Assembly (NCBI RefSeq): GCF_000017405.1
Contig: NC_009667.1
Location: forward strand, 1,474,001-1,538,000
Direction: 5' to 3'
Length of the DNA stretch: 64,000 bases
Origin: Brucella anthropi ATCC 49188
GTDB lineage: Bacteria; Pseudomonadota; Alphaproteobacteria; Rhizobiales; Rhizobiaceae
Shown here: positions 35,575 to 45,113 of the stretch, one piece after another
Numbering within the stretch: the first letter of the stretch is position 1
Layout of the letters: each line of letters starts with the position of its first letter
The notes under the pieces: model-generated
What the model saw: the letters and a program-made list of their open reading frames with translations, nothing else
Told to the model about the DNA's origin: nothing
Databases searched by the model: none
Made by a program: the position numbers and the translations under genes

Positions 35575-36773
35575 GCGAGAATATCATCGGAAGAAGTGGA
35601 TCGAAAGCTCCGGCGAGCAGCGTGGGGCGTTATCTCAAGAACAATCTGCGCGAATCCGGCATGCTGATCTCGCTGGTCGCGATCATGATCTTTTTCCAGA
35701 TCGTGACTGGCGGTGTGCTGATGAAGCCGCTGAACCTCACCAATCTGGTTCTGCAGAACAGCTATATCGTCATCATGGCGCTTGGTATGCTGCTTATCAT
35801 CGTCACCGGGCACATCGACCTTTCGGTCGGCTCGGTCTGTGGCTTTATCGGTGCGCTCGCGGCTGTGATGATGGTTAAATGGGGCGTGCCGTTTCCCATT
35901 GCAGCCATTCTCTGCCTGCTGGCCGGGGGCATTATCGGCGCAATGCAGGGCTTTTGGGTCGCCTATTTCAATATTCCGTCCTTTATCGTCACGCTGGCTG
36001 GCATGCTGGTCTTCAAGGGGCTGATGCTTGCCGTGCTAGGCGGCCAGTCGGTCGGGCCGTTTCCGGTCGTGTTCCAGAAACTATCGTCCGGCTTTATTCC
36101 GGAAATCATCGGCACGACGGGTGGCGTCTATCTGACATCGCTCATCATCGGCGTGCTACTGGCCGGTTTCATGATCTGGCAGAATGTGAAATCGCGTCAG
36201 CGTCATATCGCGCATGAAGTGGAAACCGAGCCTTTTGGCCTTTTCGTCATCAAGAACATCCTGTTCTTTTCGGCGATTGCCTATTTGTCGTTGCTGATTT
36301 CAATGCATCGCGGATTGCCGAACGTCCTCATTATCATGGCTGTTCTGATTGCGGCCTATGCGTTCCTCACCAATCGAACCGTGCTCGGGCGGCAGATTTA
36401 TGCGGTGGGTGGGAACCGGCATGCGGCCAAGCTTTCGGGCGTGAAGACCGAACGGCTGACATTTCTGGCTTTCGTCAATATGGGTGTGCTGGCGGCGCTT
36501 GCTGGCCTGGTCTTTGCGGCGCGCCTTAACACGGCAACGCCCAAGGCCGGTATCGGCTTCGAGCTGGACGTGATCGCGGCCTGCTTCATCGGTGGTGCTT
36601 CCGCCTATGGCGGTGTGGGCCGTGTGACGGGTGCTGTGATTGGCGCGCTCATCATGGGCGTGATGAACAACGGCATGTCGATCCTCGGCATCGGCATCGA
36701 CTATCAGCAGGTCATCAAGGGGATCGTGCTGCTGGGGGCTGTCTGCATCGACGTCTATAACCAGAAACGCTGA
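35571..36773 (+). CDS. gguB: Multiple-monosaccharide ABC transporter permease (GguB)
   Basis: A 400-residue RbsC-type permease, longer than the 330-residue YtfT/YjfF type because of an inserted hydrophilic segment (about residues 200-225, [20 protein letters not shown]) typical of GguB. It contains [20 protein letters not shown] and [20 protein letters not shown] as family landmarks. It is the last gene of the rightward operon; a palindromic hairpin at 36817 follows. Confidence 0.9.
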   Translation: MSENIIGRSGSKAPASSVGRYLKNNLRESGMLISLVAIMIFFQIVTGGVLMKPLNLTNLVLQNSYIVIMALGMLLIIVTGHIDLSVGSVCGFIGALAAVMMVKWGVPFPIAAILCLLAGGIIGAMQGFWVAYFNIPSFIVTLAGMLVFKGLMLAVLGGQSVGPFPVVFQKLSSGFIPEIIGTTGGVYLTSLIIGVLLAGFMIWQNVKSRQRHIAHEVETEPFGLFVIKNILFFSAIAYLSLLISMHRGLPNVLIIMAVLIAAYAFLTNRTVLGRQIYAVGGNRHAAKLSGVKTERLTFLAFVNMGVLAALAGLVFAARLNTATPKAGIGFELDVIAACFIGGASAYGGVGRVTGAVIGALIMGVMNNGMSILGIGIDYQQVIKGIVLLGAVCIDVYNQKR

Positions 36774-36816
36774 TATTTCGGCTCTGGCGGCCTGCAAATG
36801 GCGTTGTTTTGCGCTT

Positions 36817-36852
36817 CCGGTGCTCACGTACCTTTAGTACGCTGCGCTCCGG
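36817..36852. repeat. Palindromic hairpin between convergent gguB and aminotransferase
   Basis: CCGGTGCTCACGTAC-cttta-GTACGCTGCGCTCCGG forms a long stem with one bulge. It lies in the 154-bp gap between gguB and the convergent aminotransferase gene and may act as a bidirectional transcription stop; the sequence type is also common as a dispersed repeat in Proteobacteria. Confidence 0.55.
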
Positions 36853-36927
36853 CTCTCAAACTCCACCATTTTCGGCTCGCCATAACCAAAATCTTAGCCG
36901 CTTCACTGGCGTGCGGCAGTTCAGTTT

Positions 36928-37809
36928 TCAGATCGCCGTTCGGCGCGCGTGATCGAGATAGATTTCGCGCAGGCGCTGGGCAACTGGGCCCGGTTTCCCC
37001 GTGCCGATGGTCTTCTCGTCGATGACGGTGATCGGTGTGACGAATGTGCCTGCGCTGGTGAGGAAAGCTTCCTTTGCCGCATAGGCTTCATCAATGGTGA
37101 AGAGGCGCTCTTCCAGCTTCATGCCGGTCTCGGCGATCAGCTGCAGGAGCGAAAGCCGCGTGCAGCCGGGCAGGATGGAGTTGCTGTTCGGGCGCGTGAC
37201 GACGACATCATCTTCGGTCACGATATAGGCGGTCGACGATGCGCCTTCGGTTACATAGCCGTCTTCAATCATCCACGCTTCATCGCAACCGGCGTTCTTG
37301 GCGATTTCCTTGGCAAGCGCTTGCGGCAGCAGACAGACCGTCTTGATGTCGCGGCGCTTCCAGCGCAGATCATCCAGCGAAAGCACGCGGGCACCGGTTT
37401 TCAGCGCAGGCTTGTCGAGCAGATTGGCTTCCTGCGTGAACAGGACAACCGAAGGCTTCATACCTTTCGCGGGCACGAAATCACGGTCGCGTCCGTCGCC
37501 GCGTGTCACCTGCAGATAGACCAGACCTTCAGTCAGATTGTTGCGGCGGATCAGCTCACGCTCGATGGCAACGATCTCGTCTTCGTTCATCGGCATCGGA
37601 ATACCGATCTCGCCGGTCGAGCGTCGCAGGCGTCGCATATGCGGCTCGCTGTCGATGAGTTTGCCTTCGAGCACGGCAGTCACTTCGTAAATACCGTCGC
37701 CGAACAGGAAGCCACGGTCAAAGATGGAAATGCGCGCATCGCGGGCGGAAACATATTCGCCGTTGACATAGACGATGCGGTTTTCAAGTTCTTCTGCTGA
37801 AACGGCCAT
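36928..37809 (-). CDS. Class IV aminotransferase, D-amino-acid-transaminase-like
   Basis: A 293-residue fold-type IV PLP enzyme. The N-terminus VYVNGEYVSARDARISIFDRG and FGDGIYEV are those of D-alanine aminotransferases; the PLP lysine is Lys156 in RRDIKTVCLLP, followed by a glutamate in YVTEGASST. The RGFLFGDGIYEV type of segment favours D-amino acid transaminase (D-Ala + 2-oxoglutarate to pyruvate + D-Glu) over branched-chain transaminase, but the substrate is inferred. The gene sits 22 bp past a perfect terminator hairpin, so it must depend on read-through or on a promoter within that hairpin region. Confidence 0.8.
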   Translation of the reverse strand: MAVSAEELENRIVYVNGEYVSARDARISIFDRGFLFGDGIYEVTAVLEGKLIDSEPHMRRLRRSTGEIGIPMPMNEDEIVAIERELIRRNNLTEGLVYLQVTRGDGRDRDFVPAKGMKPSVVLFTQEANLLDKPALKTGARVLSLDDLRWKRRDIKTVCLLPQALAKEIAKNAGCDEAWMIEDGYVTEGASSTAYIVTEDDVVVTRPNSNSILPGCTRLSLLQLIAETGMKLEERLFTIDEAYAAKEAFLTSAGTFVTPITVIDEKTIGTGKPGPVAQRLREIYLDHARRTAI

Positions 37810-37830
37810 GATTGGATGTGTCCTGAAACG

Positions 37831-37859
37831 AAAAGACTGCGATCAAGTCGCAGTCTTTT
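37831..37859. terminator. Bidirectional rho-independent terminator between importer operon and aminotransferase
   Basis: AAAAGACTGCGA-tcaag-TCGCAGTCTTTT: a perfect 12-bp stem with a 5-nt loop and T-ends on both strands. It follows the ATPase gene of the NitT/TauT-type importer (stop at 37896) on the minus strand. Confidence 0.8.
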
Positions 37860-37895
37860 CATAGGTCAGTCGGCTGCAATGGGAAACAGCTATTT

Positions 37896-38699
37896 TCAGG
37901 CAGCCTGCTTTGCTGCCGCAATGGCTTCGCTGCGGATTTCTTCCGTCAACTTCAGACGTAGTTCGGAGAATTCCGGGCTTGCCTTGACGTGGTAGGTGCG
38001 TGGATGCTCGATATCGACCGGCGTGATCGATTTGATCTTGCCCGGACGAGCCGTCATCGTAACCACGCGGGTTGCCATGAATATGGCTTCTTCAATGTCG
38101 TGGGTGACGAAGATGACTGTCTTGTGCTCCCGCTCCCAGATGCCGAGCAGCAGCTCCTGCATCAGTCCGCGGGTCTGGTTGTCGAGCGCGCCGAACGGCT
38201 CGTCGAGAAGTAGAATCTTTGGGTCGTTGGCGAGTGCGCGGGCAATCGCCGTACGCTGTTGCATGCCGCCCGAAAGCTGCTTTGGCCAGTGATCTTCAAA
38301 GCCGCGTAGTCCGACCTTGTCGATATAGCTGTCCACGATTTCACGCGCCTGCTTTTCCGGCACGCCTTTTTCGCGAAGCCCGAAGCCGACATTCTGCCGG
38401 ATGGTGAGCCACGGAAACAGCGTGTAGGACTGGAACACCATACCGCGATCTGCACCCGGTCCGGTGACAGGGTTGCCCTCCAGCATCACGGTGCCGGTGG
38501 TGGGCTTGTCGAGACCGGCGATGATGCGAAGAAGCGTGGACTTGCCGCAGCCCGAGGGGCCGAGAACGGTCACGAAATCATTTTTCGGGATGACGAGGTC
38601 GGTCGGCTGCAATGCCAGTGTCGGCTTGCCGCCATGGACGCCCGGAAAGGTACGGCTCACGCCCTTGATGACAAGTTCCTGGTCGCTTTTGGTAACCAT
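37896..38699 (-). CDS. NitT/TauT-family ABC transporter ATP-binding protein
   Basis: A 267-residue ATPase with Walker A GPSGCGKST (residues 48-56), signature QLSGGMQQR and Walker B ILLLDEPFGALD, plus FVTHDIEEAIFMATRV. This is the TauB/SsuB/NrtD type. The start at 38699 (MVTKSDQELV) abuts the permease stop (TAATG). The system's substrate is not defined: taurine, sulfonates, nitrate, thiamine precursors and others are moved by this family. Nearness to hut genes makes a nitrogen compound plausible. Confidence 0.87.
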   Translation of the reverse strand: MVTKSDQELVIKGVSRTFPGVHGGKPTLALQPTDLVIPKNDFVTVLGPSGCGKSTLLRIIAGLDKPTTGTVMLEGNPVTGPGADRGMVFQSYTLFPWLTIRQNVGFGLREKGVPEKQAREIVDSYIDKVGLRGFEDHWPKQLSGGMQQRTAIARALANDPKILLLDEPFGALDNQTRGLMQELLLGIWEREHKTVIFVTHDIEEAIFMATRVVTMTARPGKIKSITPVDIEHPRTYHVKASPEFSELRLKLTEEIRSEAIAAAKQAA

Positions 38700-39472
38700 T
38701 ATGCGAACCTCCATGCAAAGAGCCAGCGGTTGAAATATTTGAAGGCAAGGTCCGAGATCAGGCCGATGACGCCGATCACGATGATGCCGAAGATGATCTG
38801 GCCCGTGGCCATCAGTGCCTGAGAGTTGATGATCATGTAGCCGATGCCGGACGATGCGCCGATGAGTTCGGCCACGATCACATAGGTCCATGCCCAGCCG
38901 AGCACGAGGCGCAATGTTTCGGCAATGTCTGGCGCGCTGGCAGGCATGAGCACGCGGCGAATGATGCCGCTGTTCGACGCGCCGAGCGTGTAGGCTGCTT
39001 CGACAAGATCGCGACGCGTATTGGAGACCGTCACGGCGATCATGAGAATGATCTGGAACACCGCGCCGATGAAGATGACGAGCAGCTTCTGTGTTTCACC
39101 AATGCCTGACCAGAGGATCAACAGCGGAACGAACGCCGAAGCGGGAAGATAGCGCGCAAAAGAGACGAAGGGCTCCAGCAGCGCTTCAATCGGCTTGTAT
39201 GCGCCCATGGCGATGCCGAGCGGAATGGCAACGACGCTTGCCAGTACGAAGCCGCCAAGCACGCGCCAGACAGTCATTCCGATATCGGACATAAAGCCTT
39301 GATTGGCGATAAGATCCCAGCCGTCCTTCACCATGGTGATGGGATCGGCAAGAAAAGTCGGGGAAACGAAGCCGCCCAGAGTGGCTATACCCCAGAACAC
39401 AAAGAAGAGAATGAAGAATAGAATGCCCAGTAATATCCGGGTCTGACTGCCTATCGGCTGCAAGGGCTGCAT
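38699..39472 (-). CDS. NitT/TauT-family ABC transporter permease
   Basis: A 257-residue inner-membrane permease with about six helices. The EAA loop, which contacts the ATPase, reads EAAYTLGASNSGIIRRVLMP; this and PLGIAMGAYKPIEALLEPFV are typical of SsuC/TauC-type permeases. It is translated just after the binding protein, from which it is separated by a strong hairpin, and its stop overlaps the ATPase start by 1 nt. Confidence 0.87.
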   Translation of the reverse strand: MQPLQPIGSQTRILLGILFFILFFVFWGIATLGGFVSPTFLADPITMVKDGWDLIANQGFMSDIGMTVWRVLGGFVLASVVAIPLGIAMGAYKPIEALLEPFVSFARYLPASAFVPLLILWSGIGETQKLLVIFIGAVFQIILMIAVTVSNTRRDLVEAAYTLGASNSGIIRRVLMPASAPDIAETLRLVLGWAWTYVIVAELIGASSGIGYMIINSQALMATGQIIFGIIVIGVIGLISDLAFKYFNRWLFAWRFA

Positions 39473-39525
39473 ATATTTTCCTGTTTAGTCGCGCATCCGC
39501 CGCACTCGACGGGCGGAAAATAAGG

Positions 39526-39550
39526 AAGCCCGGACGTGTCGTCCGGGCTT
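39526..39550 (-). other. Perfect hairpin between binding protein and permease
   Basis: AAGCCCGGACG-tgt-CGTCCGGGCTT, an 11-bp perfect stem, lies in the 93-bp gap between the binding-protein stop and the permease start. On the minus strand CCTTATTTTCC follows. It can work as a stabilising 3' hairpin for the binding-protein part of the message or as a partial terminator. Confidence 0.65.
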
Positions 39551-39565
39551 GCATATGAAGCGATG

Positions 39566-40510
39566 TTACTTGATGAAGCTTGTATCCACGATGTCATCGA
39601 GATTGGGCTTCGACTTGATCACACCCGCCTTCAGCAGAAGATCGGCGGCTTCGGTTGAAAACTCCTTGAATTCACCTTCAAAGAACTTCTGGTTGGCTGC
39701 CTTGTCCTGCCAGCGCAGATAGTCTGCCGACTTGCCGAAATCCTCGCCCGACTGCTTCACGTCCTTGCCCATGATTTCATAGGATTTCGCCTTGTCGGAA
39801 GCGATCATCTGCAGCGCTTCAAAGTAGCTGTCGGCAAGCGCTTTGGCGGCTTCGGGGTTCTTTTCAAGGAAATCGGGCGTGCAGCCGACCGTGTCCATGA
39901 CCGCAGGATAATCGAGCGTGGTGGCAAGAATCTTGCCCTTGTCGGGTGCTGCGCGCACGGTGGAAAGATAAGGCTCGTAGGTCATGGCGGCATCGTTCTG
40001 GCCGGCCACGAAAGCCTGTGCAGCCGGTCCCGGCTCCATATTGACGACCTTGACGTCCTTGGTCGTCATACCGTTTTTGGCGAGCATGAAGGCGAGAAGG
40101 AAATAGGGTGACGTACCCGGAGCAGAAGCGGCAACCGTCTTGCCCTTCAGATCGGCGAAGGAATTCACATCGGCGCGCACCGCAATACCATCGGCACCGT
40201 AGGACTTGTCCATCTGGAATATCTGCTTGGTCTTCACGCCAGCCGCGTTCCAGACAATCCATGTTTCAACGGTGGTGGCCGCGCACTGGATATCACCGGA
40301 AGCGAGGGCCAGATGGCGGCTTGCCTGCGGGATTTTGGTCAGTGTGACGTCGAGGCCATTCTTCTTGAAAATTCCGGCTTCCTTGGCAAGCGTCAGCGGA
40401 GCAAAGCCGGTCCAGCCGGAAAAGCCAAGGGAAACGGCAGTTTCAGCGTGCGCCGCAGACGTTAACGTGAAAGCTGCTAGTGCCGCCCCGGCAAGCAATG
40501 ATTTCTTCAT
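39566..40510 (-). CDS. NitT/TauT-family ABC transporter periplasmic binding protein
   Basis: A 314-residue binding protein of the NMT1/TauA type. The signal peptide MKKSLLAGAALAAFTLTSA ends at AHA; the mature protein opens with VSLGFSGWTGFAPLTLAKE and contains LASGDIQCAATTVETWIVW and KGKTVAASAPGTSPYFLLAF. The ligand is not clear: the W-rich site could hold an aromatic or imidazole ring but this is speculation. It is the first gene of a three-gene operon running left; a promoter region with an inverted repeat lies upstream. Confidence 0.85.
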   Translation of the reverse strand: MKKSLLAGAALAAFTLTSAAHAETAVSLGFSGWTGFAPLTLAKEAGIFKKNGLDVTLTKIPQASRHLALASGDIQCAATTVETWIVWNAAGVKTKQIFQMDKSYGADGIAVRADVNSFADLKGKTVAASAPGTSPYFLLAFMLAKNGMTTKDVKVVNMEPGPAAQAFVAGQNDAAMTYEPYLSTVRAAPDKGKILATTLDYPAVMDTVGCTPDFLEKNPEAAKALADSYFEALQMIASDKAKSYEIMGKDVKQSGEDFGKSADYLRWQDKAANQKFFEGEFKEFSTEAADLLLKAGVIKSKPNLDDIVDTSFIK

Positions 40511-40531
40511 GTGTAGTACCCCTTTTATAGT

Positions 40532-40547
40532 GAGACTTTTTTGTCTC
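40532..40547. promoter_or_regulatory. Inverted repeat upstream of the NitT/TauT binding-protein gene
   Basis: GAGAC-TTTTTT-GTCTC, 22 bp before the start codon at 40510, in a 136-bp gap. It may be an operator or leader hairpin. No HutC-type TGTATATACA motif is seen in this gap. Confidence 0.35.
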
Positions 40548-40646
40548 TTACTCCTGTCAAATTAACAGGACCGTATCGTCTGTCCAGAGAGTTCGTTGCG
40601 GTTCTTTGAATACTTCATTCTCGATGGAATAGTCGTAAACTACTGA

Positions 40647-41222
40647 TCAGATTGGGCTAATCGAAATCAGGTAAGCTGCTCCCTTCCCCTTTAGTTCAAG
40701 AGGCAAGGCGTCGCAGTTTGTGGCGACCGCGCAATCATGCTGCTCAAGTTTTGTCGTTTTCGCCGCGAGTGTCAGATCGATCTGACCTTCGGCACAGAAA
40801 AGAAGAACCAGATTGCCATTGGCCTGGGTGAGCGTGGTGCCGTTGACGGGCAAGCGCCGGACCATATGGGCAAACCGTCCGCGCCGGGTCATCACATTGA
40901 GGTCTGTAATGGCCGATCCGATCAGCCGTGCGCTGGATTGAGCATCCGCAGCGAAGAACAGCGGTACGCTTTCGCAGGTGAGGGTGCTCTGCTGTCCTTC
41001 GACATCGAGCAAGATGCCGTCTCCTTCCAGCACCGACAATGTGCGGTCGATGCCGGGAAAGACGGAAAACGGGCCATCGCTGGCGACGGTCGCCATGGAA
41101 ATGCGCCAGTCGAAATTATCGACTGACGCTCCTTCCGGATGGACGGCGATTTCGACCGTAACGCCGCCGCCATTTTTCCATGGCATGTGGCGATGACTTT
41201 CGGCCTTGAGAATTTCGACCAT
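40647..41222 (-). CDS. hutD: HutD-family protein
   Basis: A 191-residue cupin-like HutD protein. The sequence HMPWKNGGGVTVEIAVHPEG near the start and FDWRISMATVASDGPFSVFPGIDRTL are the family signature. HutD is thought to set an upper limit on hut pathway activity, perhaps by binding formylglutamate; the exact role is uncertain. The start at 41222 overlaps the stop of the YjiH-type gene by ATGA. A frame extending to 41522 would lie inside that gene. Confidence 0.88.
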   Translation of the reverse strand: MVEILKAESHRHMPWKNGGGVTVEIAVHPEGASVDNFDWRISMATVASDGPFSVFPGIDRTLSVLEGDGILLDVEGQQSTLTCESVPLFFAADAQSSARLIGSAITDLNVMTRRGRFAHMVRRLPVNGTTLTQANGNLVLLFCAEGQIDLTLAAKTTKLEQHDCAVATNCDALPLELKGKGAAYLISISPI

Positions 41223-42550
41223 CAACCGAGCCATCCATTGGATGCTGCCCAGAAGGCAATTGGTGCTGTTAGCAGGATGCTGAGTGCCGTGCGGATATAC
41301 CAGATCACGATCAGGTCCCGGAACTTGAGCGGGATCGAGGTGGCAAGAACGCAAGGGATTGAGGCCGACAGGAAGAGAACCTGACTGACCGAGACAACGG
41401 CGGCAACGAACTTCAGAACGACATCGGCGTCCTTCAAGAGGATGGCTGGCAGGAACATTTCTGCAAGGCCGGACGCCATGGATTTTGCGGCAAGCATCGG
41501 ATCGGCCAGTTGCGCAAGCCATGTAAACGGATAGAGCGCCAGACCGAGAAGGTCGAAGATCGGCGTATATTTGGATGCAAGCAGACCGAGAAGCCCGACC
41601 GCCATGATGCTGGGCAGGATCATGGCTGCCATGCGCAGGCCATCAAGGAACGTCGCCCCGAGAAGCGGCAGAAGCTTGGGGGCATTTTGTGCCTGCTGGA
41701 TGCCGGTGTCGATTGCCGTTTGAATACGGCCTTTGCCTTCGGGCAATGGGGTGTCGCGGTCGCCCGGATGATCCATGCGGCTCAATGGCCAGATGCGTGC
41801 GGTGATCGCGGAGACAATGAAAGTCACGAAGAAAGTGGTCCAGAAATAGAGGTTCCACGCGTCCATAAGGCCCAGCGTCTTTGCGACGATGATCATGAAG
41901 GTGGCTGATACCGTGGAAAAGCCGGTGGCGACGATCGCCGCTTCGCGGGCGGTGTATTTGCCTTCCTTATAAACGCGATCGGTGATGAGAAGTGCCAGCG
42001 AATAGCTGCCGACGAACGATGCCACGGCATCGATGGCCGACCATCCCGGCGTGCGCCAGATCGGACGCATGACTGGTTGTACGATGACGCCGGTAAATTC
42101 GAGCAGGCCATAGCCAATCAGGAAAGCCAGTGCCAGTGCACCGATCGGCACGATCAGGCCGACCGACAATACGAGCTTGTCGAACAGGAACGGCAGCATA
42201 TCGGGCGTGAAAAGTGCAGCCGGACCGATATTGGCAAGATACATGGCAGTCGCGATGAGGCCGAGCAGACGCAGAACCGAGAAAATTCTTTCGGTTACAT
42301 TCTTTTTCCACGTGCCCGTTACGAAAGGTGCAAAGGCACCATAAGCGATAAGCAAGCAGACGAAAACGAGAGCGGCAGGGCGAAGCTGCGTGGCAATCGC
42401 GGTCGCGGCGTGATCGAGCAGGATGGTCGATTTACCGCCAATGGTGACGGGCACGAAAAAGAAAAATATGCCTATGAAGCTGTATATGACCAGTTTCAAA
42501 GCCGCCGATCCACGAGAGGGCTCATTACGGCCAAGCGCTACGTCTGTCAT
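41222..42550 (-). CDS. YjiH-family membrane protein (nucleoside-recognition/Gate domain), candidate hut transporter
   Basis: A 442-residue protein with 10-12 predicted membrane segments. It has the YjiH pattern FIGIFFFFVPVTIGGKSTIL at the N-terminus and two Gate-type segments (IGYGLLEFTGVIVQPVM and MILPSIMAVGLLGLL). The start at 42550 (MTDVALGRNE) has GGGGAATAA upstream; the longer frame runs into hutU. Position between hutU and hutD suggests it imports histidine or urocanate, or exports a product; no dedicated hut permease is otherwise visible. A terminator lies between it and hutU, so it may have its own promoter or be read at reduced level. Confidence 0.78.
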   Translation of the reverse strand: MTDVALGRNEPSRGSAALKLVIYSFIGIFFFFVPVTIGGKSTILLDHAATAIATQLRPAALVFVCLLIAYGAFAPFVTGTWKKNVTERIFSVLRLLGLIATAMYLANIGPAALFTPDMLPFLFDKLVLSVGLIVPIGALALAFLIGYGLLEFTGVIVQPVMRPIWRTPGWSAIDAVASFVGSYSLALLITDRVYKEGKYTAREAAIVATGFSTVSATFMIIVAKTLGLMDAWNLYFWTTFFVTFIVSAITARIWPLSRMDHPGDRDTPLPEGKGRIQTAIDTGIQQAQNAPKLLPLLGATFLDGLRMAAMILPSIMAVGLLGLLASKYTPIFDLLGLALYPFTWLAQLADPMLAAKSMASGLAEMFLPAILLKDADVVLKFVAAVVSVSQVLFLSASIPCVLATSIPLKFRDLIVIWYIRTALSILLTAPIAFWAASNGWLG

Positions 42551-42585
42551 CGTTATTCCCCAGTATTTAAGTATTATCCAGCTAT

Positions 42586-42617
42586 GAAAAAGGCGGCCCC
42601 CGGAAGGACCGCCTTTC
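42586..42617 (-). terminator. Rho-independent terminator after hutU
   Basis: On the minus strand AAAGGCGG ... CCGCCTTT closes an 8-bp stem and is followed by a T5 run. It lies 10 bp after the hutU stop (42627) and 36 bp before the YjiH-type start. Confidence 0.75.
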
Positions 42618-42626
42618 ATTGATTTC

Positions 42627-44300
42627 TTAGTTGCCAAGGATGGCTGGAAGGCGCAGGCCCTGCTGCTTCGCCCAGTCGAGTGCGATATCGTAGCCCGCAT
42701 CGGCATGGCGCATGACGCCGGTGGCCGGGTCGTTCCACAACACGCGACCGATGCGCTGATCGGCATCTTCGGTGCCGTCACAGCAGATGACCATGCCGGA
42801 ATGCTGGCTGAAGCCCATGCCGACGCCGCCGCCGTGATGGAGCGACACCCACGTTGCGCCCGAAGCGGTGTTGAGAAGAGCATTGAGCAGCGGCCAGTCG
42901 GAGACTGCGTCCGAGCCATCCTTCATGGCTTCCGTTTCGCGGTTTGGCGAAGCCACCGAGCCGCTATCGAGGTGATCGCGACCGATAACGATTGGTGCCT
43001 TTAGCTCGCCATTGCGGACCATTTCGTTGAAGGCGAGGCCGAGACGATGGCGGTCGCCGAGACCGACCCAGCAGATGCGTGCTGGCAGGCCCTGAAACTC
43101 GATACGTTCCTTTGCCATGTCGAGCCAGTTGTGCAGGTGCTTGTTGTCTGGCAGCAGCTCCTTCACCTTGGCATCGGTCTTGGCGATATCTTCCGGATCG
43201 CCGGAAAGGGCAGCCCAGCGGAACGGGCCGACGCCGCGGCAGAACAGCGGGCGGATATAGGCAGGGACGAAGCCCGGGAAATCGAAGGCGTTTTCCAGAC
43301 CTTCTTCAAGTGCCATCTGGCGGATGTTGTTTCCGTAATCGACGGTTGGAATGCCAGCATTCCAGAAGTCGAGCATGGCCTGAACCTGCACCTTCATCGA
43401 AGCGCGGGCGGCTTTCGCAACGCCCTTCGGATCGCTTTCCTGCTTGGCGCGCCATTCGGCGACGGTCCAGCCGATTGGCAGATAGCCATGCACCGGATCA
43501 TGCGCCGAGGTCTGGTCAGTGACGATGTCGGGGCGCACGCCGCGCTTGACGAGTTCCGGATAGATTTCAGCCGCATTGCCGATGAGCGCGATGGATTTGG
43601 CTTCGCCTGCCTTGGTCCATTCATCGATCTTGGCCAGCGCTTCGTCGAGGCTATGGGTCTTTTCATCGACGTAACGGGTGCGCAGGCGGAAATCGGCGCG
43701 GGTTTCGTCGCATTCGACCGCAAGGCAGCAAGCGCCTGCCATGACGGCTGCCAGAGGCTGTGCGCCGCCCATGCCGCCCAAGCCGCCGGTCAGAATCCAT
43801 TTGCCCTTGAGGTTGCCATCATAATGCTGGCGACCGGCTTCCACGAAGGTTTCGTAGGTGCCCTGAACGATGCCCTGCGCGCCGATGTAGATCCACGAAC
43901 CGGCGGTCATCTGGCCATACATGGCAAGACCCTTCTTATCCAGTTCGTTGAAGTGATCCCAGGTCGCCCAATGCGGCACGAGGTTGGAATTGGCGATGAG
44001 AACGCGCGGTGCATCCTTGTGGGTGCGGAACACGCCCACCGGCTTGCCCGACTGCACCAGCAAGGTTTCGTCTTCATTGAGCGTCTTGAGGGTCGCGACA
44101 ATCTTGTCGAAATCATCCCATGTCCGGGCCGCCCGGCCAATGCCGCCATAGACGACCAGCTCGTGCGGGCGTTCGGCGACATCGGGGTCAAGGTTGTTCA
44201 TCAGCATGCGAAGCGGCGCTTCGGTCAGCCAGCTCTTGGCGTTGAGTTCGTCTCCGCGAGGGCTACGTACTTCGCGCTCGTTATGGCGTGGATTGGACAT
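42627..44300 (-). CDS. hutU: Urocanate hydratase
   Basis: A 557-residue urocanase that converts urocanate to imidazolonepropionate with tightly bound NAD+. The NAD-binding [11 protein letters not shown] lies at residues 172-182, and [18 protein letters not shown] holds the active-site cysteine. Length and the opening QGEL-like N-terminus fit the family. It is the last catabolic gene of the leftward hut run (hutI-hutH-hutG-hutU) and has AGGAG 8 bp before its start. Confidence 0.95.
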   Translation of the reverse strand: MSNPRHNEREVRSPRGDELNAKSWLTEAPLRMLMNNLDPDVAERPHELVVYGGIGRAARTWDDFDKIVATLKTLNEDETLLVQSGKPVGVFRTHKDAPRVLIANSNLVPHWATWDHFNELDKKGLAMYGQMTAGSWIYIGAQGIVQGTYETFVEAGRQHYDGNLKGKWILTGGLGGMGGAQPLAAVMAGACCLAVECDETRADFRLRTRYVDEKTHSLDEALAKIDEWTKAGEAKSIALIGNAAEIYPELVKRGVRPDIVTDQTSAHDPVHGYLPIGWTVAEWRAKQESDPKGVAKAARASMKVQVQAMLDFWNAGIPTVDYGNNIRQMALEEGLENAFDFPGFVPAYIRPLFCRGVGPFRWAALSGDPEDIAKTDAKVKELLPDNKHLHNWLDMAKERIEFQGLPARICWVGLGDRHRLGLAFNEMVRNGELKAPIVIGRDHLDSGSVASPNRETEAMKDGSDAVSDWPLLNALLNTASGATWVSLHHGGGVGMGFSQHSGMVICCDGTEDADQRIGRVLWNDPATGVMRHADAGYDIALDWAKQQGLRLPAILGN

Positions 44301-44310
44301 GGTGTTCTCC

Positions 44311-45111
44311 TCAGGATTTCAGTTCTGCGGCTATTGTTTCCAGCCGCTGCAAAAGGGTTTTGAGATGCACGCGAAGCTCGTCCGCCTTGGCCTCGTCATA
44401 GGCGAAGGGAACCGCTTCGGTCGCAAGATGCGTGGATTGGGCAAGCTCCATCTGGATGGCGTGAACGCCAGTTTCCGGCTTGCCGTAATGGCGCGTCGTC
44501 CAGCCGCCCTTGAAGCGGCCATTGAGAATCGACGTGTAGCCTTCGGCCCGTCTCGTAACCTCAACGGCGGCAGCTTCGATCTTCGGATCGCAGGTCTTGC
44601 CCATGTCCGTGCCGATGTTGAAATCCGGCAATTTGCCTTCGAACAGGAACGGAATATGCGAGCGGATCGAATGGCAGTCATAAAGGATGGCGACGCCATG
44701 GATCGCCTTCACACGCTCGATCTCGGCTAAAAGCGCGTCGTGATAGGGCCTATGGAAGCGCGTGATGCGGTCGGCAATATCGGCTTCCTTTGGTGCTTCG
44801 CCGTCTTTCCAGATGGCAATGCCGTCAAAGTCGGTTTCCGGGATCAGCGTCGTGGTGTTCTGTCCCGGATAGAGGCTGACACCCGCCGGGTCGCGATTGG
44901 CATCGATGCAATAGCGATGGAAGGTGGCGCGCACTGTGGTCGCGCCCTCGATAAGGCCATCATAGAGCTGGTGAATATGCCAGTCGGTATCGGCAAGGAT
45001 GCGGCCATTGTCGTTGAGCCGTGACCAGACGTCGTCGGGAACATCCGTGCCCGTATGGGGAAGGCCCAGAATGACGGGCGACGTGCCCTGCCTGACTTCA
45101 AAGGCGCTCAT
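44311..45111 (-). CDS. hutG: N-formylglutamate deformylase/amidohydrolase
   Basis: A 266-residue HutG-type N-formylglutamate amidohydrolase. [14 protein letters not shown] near the start, [10 protein letters not shown] and [14 protein letters not shown] are metal-ligand segments of the family. With HutF present, this five-step route yields glutamate and formate. The ATG at 45111 is preceded by GGAGG at 7-nt spacing; a GTG at 45117 that overlaps the hutH stop would be too close to that site. hutU follows after 10 bp. Confidence 0.92.
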   Translation of the reverse strand: MSAFEVRQGTSPVILGLPHTGTDVPDDVWSRLNDNGRILADTDWHIHQLYDGLIEGATTVRATFHRYCIDANRDPAGVSLYPGQNTTTLIPETDFDGIAIWKDGEAPKEADIADRITRFHRPYHDALLAEIERVKAIHGVAILYDCHSIRSHIPFLFEGKLPDFNIGTDMGKTCDPKIEAAAVEVTRRAEGYTSILNGRFKGGWTTRHYGKPETGVHAIQMELAQSTHLATEAVPFAYDEAKADELRVHLKTLLQRLETIAAELKS

Positions 45112-45113
45112 GA

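Noticed and set aside
43047..44363. A 438-codon plus-strand frame
   Set aside because: It is the reverse of hutU, whose NAD-binding and active-site motifs are intact.
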